NCBI GenBank assembly: GCA_963732375.1
Contig: CAVSZE010000015.1
Location: 434,001-498,000, forward strand
Origin: RPQJ01 sp963732375
Lineage (GTDB): Bacteria; Pseudomonadota; Gammaproteobacteria; Steroidobacterales; Steroidobacteraceae
Direction of reading: 5' to 3'
Length of the DNA: 64,000 nt
The notes beneath the pieces were generated by a model, which was not told the DNA's origin, made no database searches, and worked only from the letters and a program-made list of their open reading frames with translations. Position 1 is the first letter of the stretch. The number at the start of each line of letters is the position of its first letter. Positions 52,851 to 63,694 of the stretch are shown here, piece after piece. A program made the position numbers and the translations under genes.

Positions 52851-52983
52851 GGCCTTGCGATGGGTGACGGAATGGTACCCGAGCACGACTGGCTCGGCCA
52901 GCGAACCCGGGCGTACGACTTGTCAATTCGGCCCGGGGGCCGGAACATCCGCAACCCCGGCGAAATTCTGGAGCGTCCCGACC
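52851..52983. promoter_or_regulatory. Divergent region between gcvT leader and DUF885 gene
   Basis: The gcvT message must start here. On the minus strand TACCAT (52877-52872) is a possible -10 that would begin RNA about 20 bases before aptamer I, though its -35 is poor. A perfect TTGACA (minus, 52926-52921) has no -10 at 16-18 bases. A 14-base palindrome, CGGCCCGGGGGCCG, lies near 52928-52941. I see no clear plus-strand promoter for DUF885. Confidence 0.3.
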
Positions 52984-54773
52984 ATGCGAGCCCCCTTTCG
53001 GACCCTGGTATCGATCCTCGTCCTGACGGCCGCGTCGGCTGGGGCATTCGCCGCAACGACGACCGGCAATGCCGACGCAGGCCTGAATTCGCTGTTCCAG
53101 TCCGAGTGGGAGCGCGGGCTGCGCGAAAACCCACTGGCGGCCACATACGTCGGCGACCATCGCTACGACGACCGCTGGCCGGACCTGTCCACCGAAGCGC
53201 TCGCGAAGAACCATGCCGACGACCTGGCCGTGCTCGCGACGCTGGCCGGGATCGAGCCCGCTTCGCTGACGGATGCCGACCGGCTGAACCGCGAACTCTT
53301 CCGGCGCACGTACCAGGAATCGGTGGATGCCTACCAGTGGGGCCTCCAGTACATGCCGATCAACCAGCGCGGCGGCGTGCAGTCAGTGAGCGAACTGGCA
53401 GGCCTGATCGAATTCTCGACCGCCCGCGACTACCAGAACTGGATTGCGCGTCTCGAGGGGATAGGCACGTACGTGGACCAGAACATCGCGCTGATGCGCG
53501 AAGGCGCGCGACGCGGACTGATGCAGCCGAAGGTAATCATGCAGCGCGTCCCCGACCAGATCGCGAAGCAGGTAGTGGCCGATCCGGAAGCGAGCCCGTT
53601 CTACGCGCCGTTCATCAAGATGCCGGCGGACATGCCCGCAGCGGAGCAGGAAAAGCTGCGCGCAGCGGGACGCGCCGCGATCTCGCGCTCGGTTGTCCCT
53701 GCCTACAAGCGGCTGCAGGACTACTTCGTCAAGGATTACCTGCCCGCCTGCACCGATTCCGTCGGCGTCTGGGCGCTGCCCGGCGGCGAGGCCTGGTACC
53801 AGGAACGCATCGCGTGGTTCACGACCACCAGCCTGACGGCGGACCAGATCCACCAGATCGGGCTCGACGAAGTCGCGCGCATCCGCGGCGAGATGCAGAA
53901 GATCATCGAGCAGGTCGGGTTCAAGGGCAGCTTCGCGGAGTTCCTGCAATACCTGCGAACCGACCCGAAGTTCCGCTACACGGACCCGCAACAGCTGCTC
54001 ACGGCCTACATGGCCATGGCGAAGCGCATCGACCCGCTGCTCCCGCAGTACTTTGGCAAGCTGCCGCGCCTGACCTACGGGGTGAGGCCGATCCCAGCCG
54101 AGTCGGCGCCCGACACGACCACGGCGTATTACCAGCCCGGCGCGCTCGACGGCCGTCGCGCGGGCTATTACTACGTGAACCTGTACAAGCCCGAAAGCCG
54201 GCCGACGTACGAGATCCCGGTGCTGACCATGCACGAGGCGGTGCCCGGCCATCACCTGCAGATCGCGCTCGCGCAGGAACTCGGCGACCTGCCGATGTTC
54301 CGCCGCGACTTCGAGGCCACCGCGTTCGTCGAGGGCTGGGCCCTGTACAGCGAGAGCCTGGGGCAGGACATGGGGCTCTATGCCGACCCGTACGACAAGT
54401 TCGGCCAGCTCACCTATGAGATGTGGCGCGCCGTGCGCCTGGTGGTGGATACCGGCATGCACCACAAGCACTGGACGCGCGAACAGGCGATCCAGTATTT
54501 CAAGGACAACGCCGCGAAGGACGAACTCGACATCGTCAACGAGATCGACCGCTACATCTCCTGGCCGGGGCAGGCACTCGCCTACAAGATCGGCGAGTTG
54601 AAGATCAAGGAACTGCGCGGTCGCGCCGAGGCGGCGCTCGGTCCCGCGTTCGACCTGCGCGCGTTTCACGACGTCGTACTCGGCAGCGGTGCCATCCCTC
54701 TCGACGTGCTCGAGGGCAACGTGCAGCGCTGGATCGCGGAGCGTTCGACCGCGACCAAGGCACCGCCAGCGCA

Positions 54774-54777
<4 letters not shown>
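52984..54777 (+). CDS. DUF885-family predicted zinc metallopeptidase, exported
   Basis: A 597-residue protein with a signal peptide ('MRAPFRTLVSILVLTAASAG', cut near 'AFA-ATT'). The metal site is His417-Glu418-x4-His423-His424 in 'TMHEAVPGHHLQIALAQE', the DUF885 form of the gluzincin motif, with a likely third ligand in the glutamate-rich 'FVEGWALYSE'. Other DUF885 members are periplasmic or surface peptidases of mostly unknown substrate. A GGAG lies about ten bases before the ATG. The ispG start overlaps its stop (ATGA). Confidence 0.88.
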
Positions 54778-55999
<1,222 letters not shown>

Positions 56000-56003
<4 letters not shown>

Positions 56004-56335
56004 GCAAGCTGCGCGACCAGACCTGCGCCCCCTGCCCCGCCGGCAGCCAGCCGCTCGCCTCTGCCGATGCGGCGAGGCTGCTCGCGGAACTACGGCCCGG
56101 CTGGCGAATCGCCGACGACGGCAAGACGCTGCGCCGCGCCTGGCGGTTCGCAAACTTCCACGAGACCATCGGCTTCGTGAACGCAGTGGCGTGGATCGCC
56201 AACACCGAGGATCACCATCCGGACCTCGAGGTCGGTTACGACTATTGCCGGATGGCGCTCGGCACGCATTCGATCGGCGGACTGTCGCAGAACGATTTCA
56301 TCTGCGCCGCGAAGATCGACGCATTGGGCGCCTGA
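56000..56335 (+). CDS. phhB: Pterin-4a-carbinolamine dehydratase
   Basis: Recycles the carbinolamine form of tetrahydropterin made by aromatic hydroxylases. The 111-residue protein shows the catalytic region 'TEDHHPDLEVGYDYCRMALGT' with the paired histidines and 'GGLSQNDFICAAKID'. No phenylalanine hydroxylase gene is in the window, so a general pterin role or a distant partner is possible. ATG overlaps the ispG stop. Confidence 0.92.
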
Positions 56336-56411
56336 TCGCCGCCAGCGCGGCCGGTACGGCCCACCGGGAGCAACGCAGGGAGCATCAGCTCGATATCGAC
56401 CAGGGGGAACG

Positions 56412-57248
56412 ATGGACGGGAACACGCATGAGACCGGCGACGGAGCGGCGCTGCCGTTCGTCGCACCCTGCAGGAGGCTCGCACCGCTCGCCCCGCTGAA
56501 ATGGCTGCGGCTCGGCTGGCGTGACATGTGGTCCGCGCCACGGCAGAGCCTCACTTACGGGCTCGTCATCGTCGTGCTGAGCCTTGCGCTCGCGCAGGTC
56601 GCGATCAAGTTCGGAGGCTACTGGGAACTGCTCGCGCTCGTGTCGGGCTTTATCCTGATCTCCCCGGTGCTCGCGGTCGGCACCTACGTGATCAGCATCC
56701 ACCTCGAGCGTGGCGAGACGCCTTCGCTGCGCCGCTGCCTGCGCGAAGAGCAGCGCGCCTTCGGCAACCTGATGGTGTTCGCGCTGATGCTGATGGTCGT
56801 GTTCCTGGTCTGGGCCCGTGCGGGATCTGCAGTGCACGTGTTCTTTCCAATCAACGAGGCGCCGGACTGGAGTGACTACCTGTCGTTCTTTGGTATCGGC
56901 AGCGCGATCGGCTCGATCTTCGCCACAATCGTGTTTTCAGCCGCCGCCTTCTCGCTGCCGATGCTGGTGGACCGGAAGGCGGACAGCGTCACGGCAGTCG
57001 TGACGAGCATCAATGCGGTGCTGCGCAACAAGCCGGCCATGGCAGTATGGGCGGCGTGCATCGTGCTCGCAGTGGCGCCCGGATTCGCGCTGCTGTTCAT
57101 CGGGCACGAGCGCGGCAGCGGCCTCGCTTGGATCATGGCCGGGCTGGGCCTGACGCTGCCGCTGATCGGCCACGCGACCTGGCACGCGTACCGGGAGACG
57201 ATAGACGCCGGCGCCTGGCCGCCGAACGAGGACGTGACCCGCGGCTGA
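56412..57248 (+). CDS. DUF2189 integral membrane protein
   Basis: A 278-residue protein with about six membrane segments and an N-terminal cytoplasmic stretch ('PLKWLRLGWRDMWSAPRQSL'), which together are typical of DUF2189. The family sometimes lies near cytochrome oxidase genes, but no function is established and no such gene is near. A strong AGGGGGA lies three bases before the ATG, in the 76-base gap after phhB, so it may be translated on its own. It converges on the acyl-CoA dehydrogenase gene. Confidence 0.85.
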   Translation: MDGNTHETGDGAALPFVAPCRRLAPLAPLKWLRLGWRDMWSAPRQSLTYGLVIVVLSLALAQVAIKFGGYWELLALVSGFILISPVLAVGTYVISIHLERGETPSLRRCLREEQRAFGNLMVFALMLMVVFLVWARAGSAVHVFFPINEAPDWSDYLSFFGIGSAIGSIFATIVFSAAAFSLPMLVDRKADSVTAVVTSINAVLRNKPAMAVWAACIVLAVAPGFALLFIGHERGSGLAWIMAGLGLTLPLIGHATWHAYRETIDAGAWPPNEDVTRG

Positions 57249-57324
57249 CGCATGGCCGGCAGGGCCGGCGATAGCTGCCCTGCTGCCGAATCAACATCGG
57301 CACGAATGCGTGGCAACCGCGCGC

Positions 57325-59007
57325 TCACGATACCAGCGTGCGATCCAGCTCCGGATCCACCTCGTGCATCAGGTCCACCGGCAGTCGCGAGTAACGCATC
57401 GCCGCCGCGTAGCCCCGCCGGTCGCCATCGCGATCCATCATCCACTGTGCGTGCTCGCAAAGCAGCACGAGCTGCAGCGAGCGGGCGAGCGTAAGCGCCA
57501 GCCGCCGCGCGCCGGACTGCAGCACTTCCCGGTCATGGCCCGACTCGAACCACAGCGCTGCACGCTCGAGCGCGGCGACGGCGTTGCGCCCCGCCGCTGC
57601 GAGCCGTGGCTCCTTCAATGAACGCAGGCAGGATGATGCGCGTCCCATCAGCGCTCCAAGGCCCGCGTTCAGGTCGGAACGCAGCAGCGCATCCAGCGAA
57701 AGCACGTTAGTCGTGCCTTCCCAGATCGGCAGCACGTGCGTGTCGCGCAGCAGGCCCGGCAAACCGGTGTCTTCGACGTAGCCGGCACCACCGAAACTCT
57801 CGATTGCCTCGCTCACCACCGCCACCGCCTGCTTGCCCGTCACCAGCTTGGTCAAGGGTGTCACCAGCCTGAGCAGCGCACGCTGCCCATCGTCGATCTC
57901 GCCGCACTCCTGCCGGCCCGCGAGCTCGACCAGCAGGAATGTCATCAGGAACGCGCCCCAGGTCTCGGCTTCCATCGCGGCCAGCGTGTCGAGGTGCAGC
58001 GGCTGCTTCGCAAGCGGCTGCCCGAAGACCTCGCGCCGCGCGGCATACGAGCGTGCAAGTGCGAGTCCCCGCCGCATCGCCGCAATCGCGCAGACGCTGT
58101 TCCACATCCGCGTGACCCCCAGCATCGGCTCGATGGCCCGCGTGCCGTTGAACGACTGGCCGACCAGCTCGGCGGGAGTGCCCTCCAGCATCAGTTCCGC
58201 CGTCGGCACCTTGCGCGTGCCGAGCTTGTCCTTCAGTCGGTCCACCCGCAGGTTGTTCAGGCGACCCTCGGCGTCGCGCACCTCCACGTAGAACATCGCG
58301 AGACCCTTGCCGCCCGCCTCATTGCCCTCGGGCCGTGCCAGAGTCAGCGCCATCTGCGATGCGACCGACGAGGTAAACCACTTGCGACCGTACAGCCGCC
58401 ACGCATCGCCCTCGCGCACGGCACGCGTCTCGGAACGCCCGACATCGGAACCCCCGGAGGTCTCGGTCATCCACTGGCCGCTGGTCCAGGCAGTCGCCGG
58501 GTCGCGGGAGGTCAGGCGCGGCAGTGCGCGGTCGATCAGCAACTGGTTACCCGACTCGAGCAGCGAACGCGCGGCGCCGTCAGTCATCGCGAGCGGGCAG
58601 GTGTACACGTCGGAGGACGGGTGGAAGAGGTAAACCTTCGCGAACTGGGCGATCCGGGCGTGGCGCCCGTACTCGCTTTCGTAGGCAGTCGCGACCAGGC
58701 CGTGCCGGGTCGCGAGGCGCTCCGCCTCGCGCCACAGCGGCGTCACTTCAACCGAGTCCACCCGATTTCCCCAGGCATCCCACTGCACCAGGCGCGGCTC
58801 GTTCAGACGGTCGGCGAGCTGCATCGCGTACAGCCGGCCACCTGCCTCGATGCCCAGTTCGTCCAGTTCCGGCTCAAGCGCGCGGCGCACATCCGCAGGC
58901 AGGACCCGCGCCAGCCAGGAGCCGAGCAGAGGATCGTCGCGGTACTGGTTACCCAGCTCGGGCGCCGCCTGTGTGAACAGGTCTTTCTGCCAGTCGCTTT
59001 CCGTCAA
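57325..59007 (-). CDS. AidB-like acyl-CoA dehydrogenase
   Basis: A 560-residue flavoprotein of the acyl-CoA dehydrogenase fold, longer than the usual 380-400 because of AidB-like N- and C-terminal parts. 'MTETSGGSDVGRSET' is the FAD-binding signature, 'WFTSSVASQMALTLAR' the substrate/flavin region, and 'ESFGGAGYVEDTGLPGLLRDT' with 'IWEGTTNVLSLD' the C-terminal helices. It starts at a TTG overlapping the ubiI stop (TTGA). Physiological substrate unknown; AidB itself is linked to alkylation damage. Confidence 0.9.
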   Translation of the reverse strand: MTESDWQKDLFTQAAPELGNQYRDDPLLGSWLARVLPADVRRALEPELDELGIEAGGRLYAMQLADRLNEPRLVQWDAWGNRVDSVEVTPLWREAERLATRHGLVATAYESEYGRHARIAQFAKVYLFHPSSDVYTCPLAMTDGAARSLLESGNQLLIDRALPRLTSRDPATAWTSGQWMTETSGGSDVGRSETRAVREGDAWRLYGRKWFTSSVASQMALTLARPEGNEAGGKGLAMFYVEVRDAEGRLNNLRVDRLKDKLGTRKVPTAELMLEGTPAELVGQSFNGTRAIEPMLGVTRMWNSVCAIAAMRRGLALARSYAARREVFGQPLAKQPLHLDTLAAMEAETWGAFLMTFLLVELAGRQECGEIDDGQRALLRLVTPLTKLVTGKQAVAVVSEAIESFGGAGYVEDTGLPGLLRDTHVLPIWEGTTNVLSLDALLRSDLNAGLGALMGRASSCLRSLKEPRLAAAGRNAVAALERAALWFESGHDREVLQSGARRLALTLARSLQLVLLCEHAQWMMDRDGDRRGYAAAMRYSRLPVDLMHEVDPELDRTLVS

Positions 59008-60251
59008 TGCAAACTCCCGGGGCGTGAAACGATGGCCGGCAGGTCGCCGGCCAGGCCCAGTGCGCGCCGCACCAATGCGCGGCGTACGGCCGGCTGCGAG
59101 GAGACAATTGCGAGGCCGAGCCGGCGTGCAGCCGCGACCCCGACGCTGCGCTCACCGAACAGGCGATTCAACGTGTCCGTCGTGCCGAGCAGCACGGCAT
59201 TCTCGGCACGCCGCCAACGTGCGTAGCGGCGCAGTGCCCGATTTCCGACCGGGTCGTCGCCCGAGCCAGCAGCATCGCCCAGCACCTCGACCAGCGAGGC
59301 GGCATCGAGGAAGCCGAGGTTCACGCCCTGCCCCGCCAGTGGATGAATCGTGTGCGCTGCGTCGCCGACCAGTGCAAGGCGTGGCTGCACGTACTCGCGC
59401 GCATGCCACAGTGCCAGCGGAAACCCGGCACGGCCGCTGTCGAGCATCACATTGCCCAGCACGCGGCTGCTGGCCTCCGTGACCTGGCGGTTGAATTCGG
59501 CAGGCTCCACCTCGATCAGCGTCGCAGCCGCCTCGGGCGTCGTCGTCCATACCAGCGAGACGCGCCCGTCGCGAAGTGGCAGGAAGGCGATGGGTCCGTC
59601 CGGCAGGAATCGCTGCCACGCAGTGTGGGCGTGCGGCTGCCCGGTGCGCAGGTGCGCGACGACGGCGGTCTGGCCGTAGGCCCAGCCTGCGCGGCCGATT
59701 CCGCACAGCTCGCGTGTCCTAGACTGGCCGCCGTCTGCGCCGACGACCAGCCCGGCGGTGACGCTGCGCCCGCCGCCAAGCGACACCGTGGCCGAGTCAT
59801 GATCGAACTCGAGGCCCTCGAGCCGGTCGCGCAGCTGCGTTATGCCCCGCAGCGCCGGCGCCTCGGCCAGCGCCCACTGCACGCGCAGGTTCTCGGCGAT
59901 GTGCCCGAGATCCGGCTCACCGGTCTCGGCTGCGTCGAATCGCAGCGCGTCGCGCGCATCGTGCGTGCTCGCGGCATCCCACACGACCATGCGCTCATAA
60001 GGACAGGCGTGGGGCGCAATCGCCGTCCAGGCACCGGCCGCGCCGAGTACCCGCTGCGAGGCCCGCGACAGCGCCGATACGCGCAGGTCCACCACGTCAT
60101 CGGCCGGTGGCCGCGGCGCCGATGGCTCGACGATCGCGATCCGCCAGCCTGCCAGGCGTTCGTCCAGCGCGAGCAGCGCGGCGACGCAGAGCCCGACCAT
60201 GCCGCCGCCGATGACGACGACGTCGAAATCGAGTCGTCGGCCGAGGTTCAC
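59004..60251 (-). CDS. ubiI: FAD-dependent ubiquinone hydroxylase, UbiI-like
   Basis: A 415-residue UbiH/UbiF/VisC/COQ6-family monooxygenase that hydroxylates the quinone ring. FAD motifs: 'VVIGGGMVGLCVAALLA', 'VGADGGQSRTRE' and 'LVGDAAHTIHPLAGQGVNLGF'. The position after ubiH in a ygfB-pepP-ubiH run argues for UbiI (C5 hydroxylase), but family members are hard to tell apart by sequence. GTG start at 60251 overlaps the ubiH stop by four bases. Confidence 0.87.
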   Translation of the reverse strand: MNLGRRLDFDVVVIGGGMVGLCVAALLALDERLAGWRIAIVEPSAPRPPADDVVDLRVSALSRASQRVLGAAGAWTAIAPHACPYERMVVWDAASTHDARDALRFDAAETGEPDLGHIAENLRVQWALAEAPALRGITQLRDRLEGLEFDHDSATVSLGGGRSVTAGLVVGADGGQSRTRELCGIGRAGWAYGQTAVVAHLRTGQPHAHTAWQRFLPDGPIAFLPLRDGRVSLVWTTTPEAAATLIEVEPAEFNRQVTEASSRVLGNVMLDSGRAGFPLALWHAREYVQPRLALVGDAAHTIHPLAGQGVNLGFLDAASLVEVLGDAAGSGDDPVGNRALRRYARWRRAENAVLLGTTDTLNRLFGERSVGVAAARRLGLAIVSSQPAVRRALVRRALGLAGDLPAIVSRPGSLH

Positions 60252-61501
60252 GGCCCGGGACCCGTGAGCGGCACGCCGCGCGCGAGCCGCGGTACCCGTC
60301 CGGCGGCGCCAACGCTCAGCCGCGACATCGCGGCCTTCGCCGGAGGAAAGACGTCGAAGGCCAGCAACCCGACACTCCGGAGTCCGCGCATCACCCCGAG
60401 CGGCGTGCCGAACAGGCGCACGAGCCCGTCCGTGAATGCGACGATGCGCCGCTGGTCCTGCTCGCGCCACGACGCATAGGCATCGAGCATCGACGCATCA
60501 CCAGCGTCCGTGCGTCCCGCGGCGCGGGCATCGGCGATCACCTCCGCGAGGCAGGCCGCATCGCGCAGTCCGATGTTGAATCCCTGCCCGGCGATCGGGT
60601 GCAGCCCCTGTGCGGCCGCGCCGACGATCGCGATACGCGGCCCGACGTGCCGCTCGGACCGGGACATCGCAAGCTCATATGAATGCCGGGCGCCCACCTT
60701 CAACAACCGCCCCAGGCGGAACCCGAACGCCGCCTGGAACTCCGCCAGGAATTCGTCGTCGGGCAGCCCGAGCAGCCGCGCGGCCTCCTCCGGCCGACGC
60801 GTCCAGACCACGCCGCAGCGGCCGTCGGCCAGCGGCAGCACCGCAATCGGACCGTCGGGCGTGAAGCGTTCGTAGGCCACGTGGTCGTGGAAGCGCTGCG
60901 CCGTCATCGTGGTGACGATCGCCGTCTGGCCGTAGTCCCATCGCTCGGACGCGATGCCCGCCTGCTCGCGGACCGCCGAGCGCGCGCCGTCGGCCGCGAC
61001 CACGAGTCGCGCGCGGATCTCGAGAGACTGTCCGTCGTGCTCGACACCGAGCATCCGGGCGTCGTCCTCGAGCGTCGTCGAGACCACCTTCGCCGGCGCA
61101 ACGACCTCGACCCCTGGAGCGGAGCGCAGTCCTTCCCATAGAGCCGCGCCGATCACGCGGTTCGGCAGCACGCAGCCCAGCGACTCGAGTCCCTGCTCGG
61201 CCGCGTCGATGCGCGCGACCCCGAAGCGACCCTGCTCGGATACGTGGATGCGGCGGATGGGGGTGGCCTCACGCTGCATGTGCCGCCACACGCCGAGGCC
61301 CTGGAAGGTCCTGACCGTCCCGTTGGCCAGCGCCGTGGTGCGTTCGTCGTAACTCGGGTGTTCCGTACCGCCCGGCACAGCCGCCTCGACGACCGCGATG
61401 CGCAACCCGATCGGCGCAAGCGCGAGCGCCAGCGATGCGCCGACCAGTCCACCGCCGGCGATGGCCAGGTCGCAGTCGATTCGTCTCACCGGGACGGTCA
61501 T
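60248..61501 (-). CDS. ubiH: 2-octaprenyl-6-methoxyphenol hydroxylase
   Basis: FAD monooxygenase for C1 hydroxylation in ubiquinone synthesis. The 417-residue protein has 'DLAIAGGGLVGASLALAL', 'VVAADGARSAVREQAG' and 'IVGAAAQGLHPIAGQGFNIGL'; the Gln in the last motif, where UbiI-type proteins have His, is a common UbiH trait. It follows pepP by seven bases. Confidence 0.92.
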   Translation of the reverse strand: MTVPVRRIDCDLAIAGGGLVGASLALALAPIGLRIAVVEAAVPGGTEHPSYDERTTALANGTVRTFQGLGVWRHMQREATPIRRIHVSEQGRFGVARIDAAEQGLESLGCVLPNRVIGAALWEGLRSAPGVEVVAPAKVVSTTLEDDARMLGVEHDGQSLEIRARLVVAADGARSAVREQAGIASERWDYGQTAIVTTMTAQRFHDHVAYERFTPDGPIAVLPLADGRCGVVWTRRPEEAARLLGLPDDEFLAEFQAAFGFRLGRLLKVGARHSYELAMSRSERHVGPRIAIVGAAAQGLHPIAGQGFNIGLRDAACLAEVIADARAAGRTDAGDASMLDAYASWREQDQRRIVAFTDGLVRLFGTPLGVMRGLRSVGLLAFDVFPPAKAAMSRLSVGAAGRVPRLARGVPLTGPGP

Positions 61502-61508
61502 GGCTGCA

Positions 61509-62819
61509 TCAGGCGCACATCAGCCGCTCGATCTCGGCCGGCGCGCGCGGCAATCCGGCCGTCAGGATCTCGCCGCCATCGGCCGTGACTGCCACGTCGT
61601 CCTCGATCCGCACGCCGATGTTCCACCAGCGCTTCGGCACGCCGCGGGTGCCGGCCGGGATATAGATGCCTGGCTCCACGGTCATGCACATCCCGGGCTC
61701 GAGCACGCGCCACTCGTCGCCGACCTTGTAGTCACCGACGTCGTGCACGTCCATGCCGATCCAATGGCCGGTGCGGTGCATGTAGAACTTCTTGTACGCC
61801 TCGGACTTGATCAGCGTGGGTACCCGGCCCTTCAGCAGCCCGATACGCACCAGCCCCTGGGTGATGGCGCGGACGGCCGCGTCGTGCGGATCGTTCCAGT
61901 GGTTGCCCGGACGGATACTGGCGATGGCCGCATCCTGTGCTTCCAGGACGACCTCGTAGACCGCCCGCTGCTCGGGCGTGAACCGCCCGTTGACCGGGAA
62001 GGTCCGGGTGATGTCGGAGGCGTAGTAGCGATACTCGCAACCGGCGTCGATCAGCAGCAGGTCGCCGTCGCAGAGCTCGGCGTTGTTCGCATGGTAATGA
62101 AGCGTGCAGGCGTTCGCGCCACCGCCGACGATGGGGTGGTAGGCGATGTCTGCGTCGTGGCGGTGGAACTCGTGCAGAAGTTCCGCCATCACCTCGTACT
62201 CGCGCATGCCGGGGCGGGTAGCCCTCATGGCGCGGACATGGGCGCCGACCGAGATCTGCGCCGCACGGCGCATCACCGCAAGCTCGGTGCGGCTCTTGTA
62301 GAGGCGCATGTCGTGCAGCAGGTGGTCGAGCGCGACGAATTCCTGGGGCGTGTGCATGCCCTGCTTGGCCTGGCCGCGCAGCGTGTTGACCCAGCCGATG
62401 ACGTGCTGGTCGAACTCCGGGTGGATACCCATCGTGTGGTAGACACGGCTGCACTGTTCCATCAGGCCCGGCAGGATGTCGTCGATGTCGCCGATGGGGA
62501 AGGCGTCGTCCGCCCCGTAGTCCTGCGTGGCTCCGTCGGTGCCGGCTCGCTTTCCGTCCCAGGTCTCGCGCAGCGGGTCGCGGTCGCGCACGAACAGGAT
62601 GTACTCGGCCTGCGCGCGGCCCGGCACCAGCACGGCCACCGACTCCGGCTCGTCGAACCCGGTCAGGTAGTGGAAATCGCTGTCCGGGCGATAGTGGTAG
62701 TGAACGTCGCTGTTGCGCTGCTTCTCGGTGGCGGCGGGCAGGATGGCGATGCCACCCTTGCCGATCATGCGCATCAACTCACGGCGGCGACGCGCGAACT
62801 CGTTCTTTCGTACTGTCAT
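61509..62819 (-). CDS. pepP: Xaa-Pro aminopeptidase P
   Basis: Mn-dependent M24 peptidase removing an N-terminal residue before proline. The 436-residue product has the N-terminal creatinase-like domain ('SDFHYLTGFDEPESV') and the pita-bread metal ligands: 'LLIDAGCEYRYYASDITRTF' (two Asp), the His in 'HRTGHWIGMDVHDVG', and Glu in 'TVEPGIYIP' and 'VRIEDDVAV'. Ten bases after ygfB, ahead of ubiH, the usual gammaproteobacterial order. Confidence 0.96.
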   Translation of the reverse strand: MTVRKNEFARRRRELMRMIGKGGIAILPAATEKQRNSDVHYHYRPDSDFHYLTGFDEPESVAVLVPGRAQAEYILFVRDRDPLRETWDGKRAGTDGATQDYGADDAFPIGDIDDILPGLMEQCSRVYHTMGIHPEFDQHVIGWVNTLRGQAKQGMHTPQEFVALDHLLHDMRLYKSRTELAVMRRAAQISVGAHVRAMRATRPGMREYEVMAELLHEFHRHDADIAYHPIVGGGANACTLHYHANNAELCDGDLLLIDAGCEYRYYASDITRTFPVNGRFTPEQRAVYEVVLEAQDAAIASIRPGNHWNDPHDAAVRAITQGLVRIGLLKGRVPTLIKSEAYKKFYMHRTGHWIGMDVHDVGDYKVGDEWRVLEPGMCMTVEPGIYIPAGTRGVPKRWWNIGVRIEDDVAVTADGGEILTAGLPRAPAEIERLMCA

Positions 62820-62829
62820 CTGGAGGGAA

Positions 62830-63381
62830 TCAGTGGCCTGCGCTCGGAGGTGGCTGGCTCGCACGCAGCGCGGCGAGGTCGTCGTAGACGAGCTGGACGG
62901 CCGCGCGCACGAACTCGACGAGTTCAATGAAGGCGTCCTCCTCGACCTCGGGACTCTCGGAGCCGACCGCCCCGGCCTGCGAAAACTTTGCAAGGTCGGA
63001 AAGTACCTCGGCAACGTCGTCCGGCATCTGTGCCCCGCCGGCCGTCCCGGCGGCACCGAACCCGTACAGGAATCCATGGCACCATGCGCTCAGTGCATCG
63101 ACGCGTACTGCGAGCGGTTGTTCGTCGTCGGGCAGCAACGGCTCGAATTCCATCTGCCCCCCGGCGAGGGCAGCCGCGGTGCGCGCCCGGAGCGTCGGGA
63201 ACCTATCGTCGTCGCGCCCGGCACCGTCCGGGACGATTTCGTCCATCCACTCCGCAAGGCCGTAGTCGCGCCGGACGCAGGCTGCCCCGCAAAGGCAGCC
63301 GTGGGCCTCGGACGCGTGCACGGTCGAACCGGCGGCGGCGAGCGCTTGCGCGACCTCGTCGAATCTGGCGGGTTCCGTCAT
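62830..63381 (-). CDS. ygfB: UPF0149 family protein YgfB
   Basis: A 183-residue acidic, mostly helical protein of the YgfB/YecA family. 'SEAHGCLCGAAC' near residue 24-35 and 'LSAWCHGFLYGFG' near 98-110 are the conserved cysteine-containing helices. No SEC-C zinc tail is present. In Pseudomonas YgfB affects ampDh3 expression, but the general function is unclear. ATG at 63381; heads ygfB-pepP-ubiH-ubiI. Confidence 0.9.
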   Translation of the reverse strand: MTEPARFDEVAQALAAAGSTVHASEAHGCLCGAACVRRDYGLAEWMDEIVPDGAGRDDDRFPTLRARTAAALAGGQMEFEPLLPDDEQPLAVRVDALSAWCHGFLYGFGAAGTAGGAQMPDDVAEVLSDLAKFSQAGAVGSESPEVEEDAFIELVEFVRAAVQLVYDDLAALRASQPPPSAGH

Positions 63382-63424
63382 CGTGATTATCGTAACATCG
63401 CGCGCCATCCGGACGCCGGTTCAA

Positions 63425-63453
63425 TTGATTCCACACCGGTGCAGCCCTATAGT
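63425..63453 (+). promoter_or_regulatory. Predicted promoter upstream of the zapA pair
   Basis: TTGATT (63425-63430) and TATAGT (63448-63453) are spaced by exactly 17 bases on the plus strand. The expected start is about 63460, right at the ATG at 63461, so the message would be leaderless or nearly so; no Shine-Dalgarno is visible before that ATG. Divergent from ygfB across 79 bases. Confidence 0.5.
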
Positions 63454-63460
63454 TCCTCGC

Positions 63461-63694
63461 ATGACCGAGACCGCCGCAAGATCCGCCATCGACGCCGAGC
63501 TGCGTCGCCTTGAACGCCGTGTGGACGAACTCGTCGCCACGGTCGGCCAGCTCAAGGAAGAGAACCGCGCGCTCAGGCAGCGGCAGGACACACTGATGAC
63601 CGAGCGCGCCAACCTGCTGCAGAAGAACGAACAGGTCCGGGCACGGGTCGAGGCGATGATCGGACGCCTGAAGGCAATGGAGCACGGCGCATGA
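63461..63694 (+). CDS. Small coiled-coil protein of the TIGR02449 type
   Basis: A 77-residue protein that is almost wholly heptad-patterned ('LRRLERRVDELVATVGQLKE', then 'LLQKNEQVRARVEAMIGRL'), matching the short coiled-coil proteins commonly coded just before zapA in gammaproteobacteria (TIGR02449). It resembles ZapB in size and form, so a divisome role is possible but not shown. Its stop overlaps the zapA start (ATGA). Confidence 0.85.
   Translation: MTETAARSAIDAELRRLERRVDELVATVGQLKEENRALRQRQDTLMTERANLLQKNEQVRARVEAMIGRLKAMEHGA

Noticed and set aside
52857..52864. GCGATGGG repeated just outside the palindromic element (also at 52741-52748) as a target duplication
   Set aside because: The match is only eight bases, lies 27 bases beyond the element edge and is not adjacent to both ends, so it does not behave as a duplication.
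52921..52926. Perfect TTGACA on the minus strand as the gcvT -35
   Set aside because: No acceptable -10 lies 16-18 bases downstream (CGCTGG at 17). A TACCAT further on fits the leader position better.
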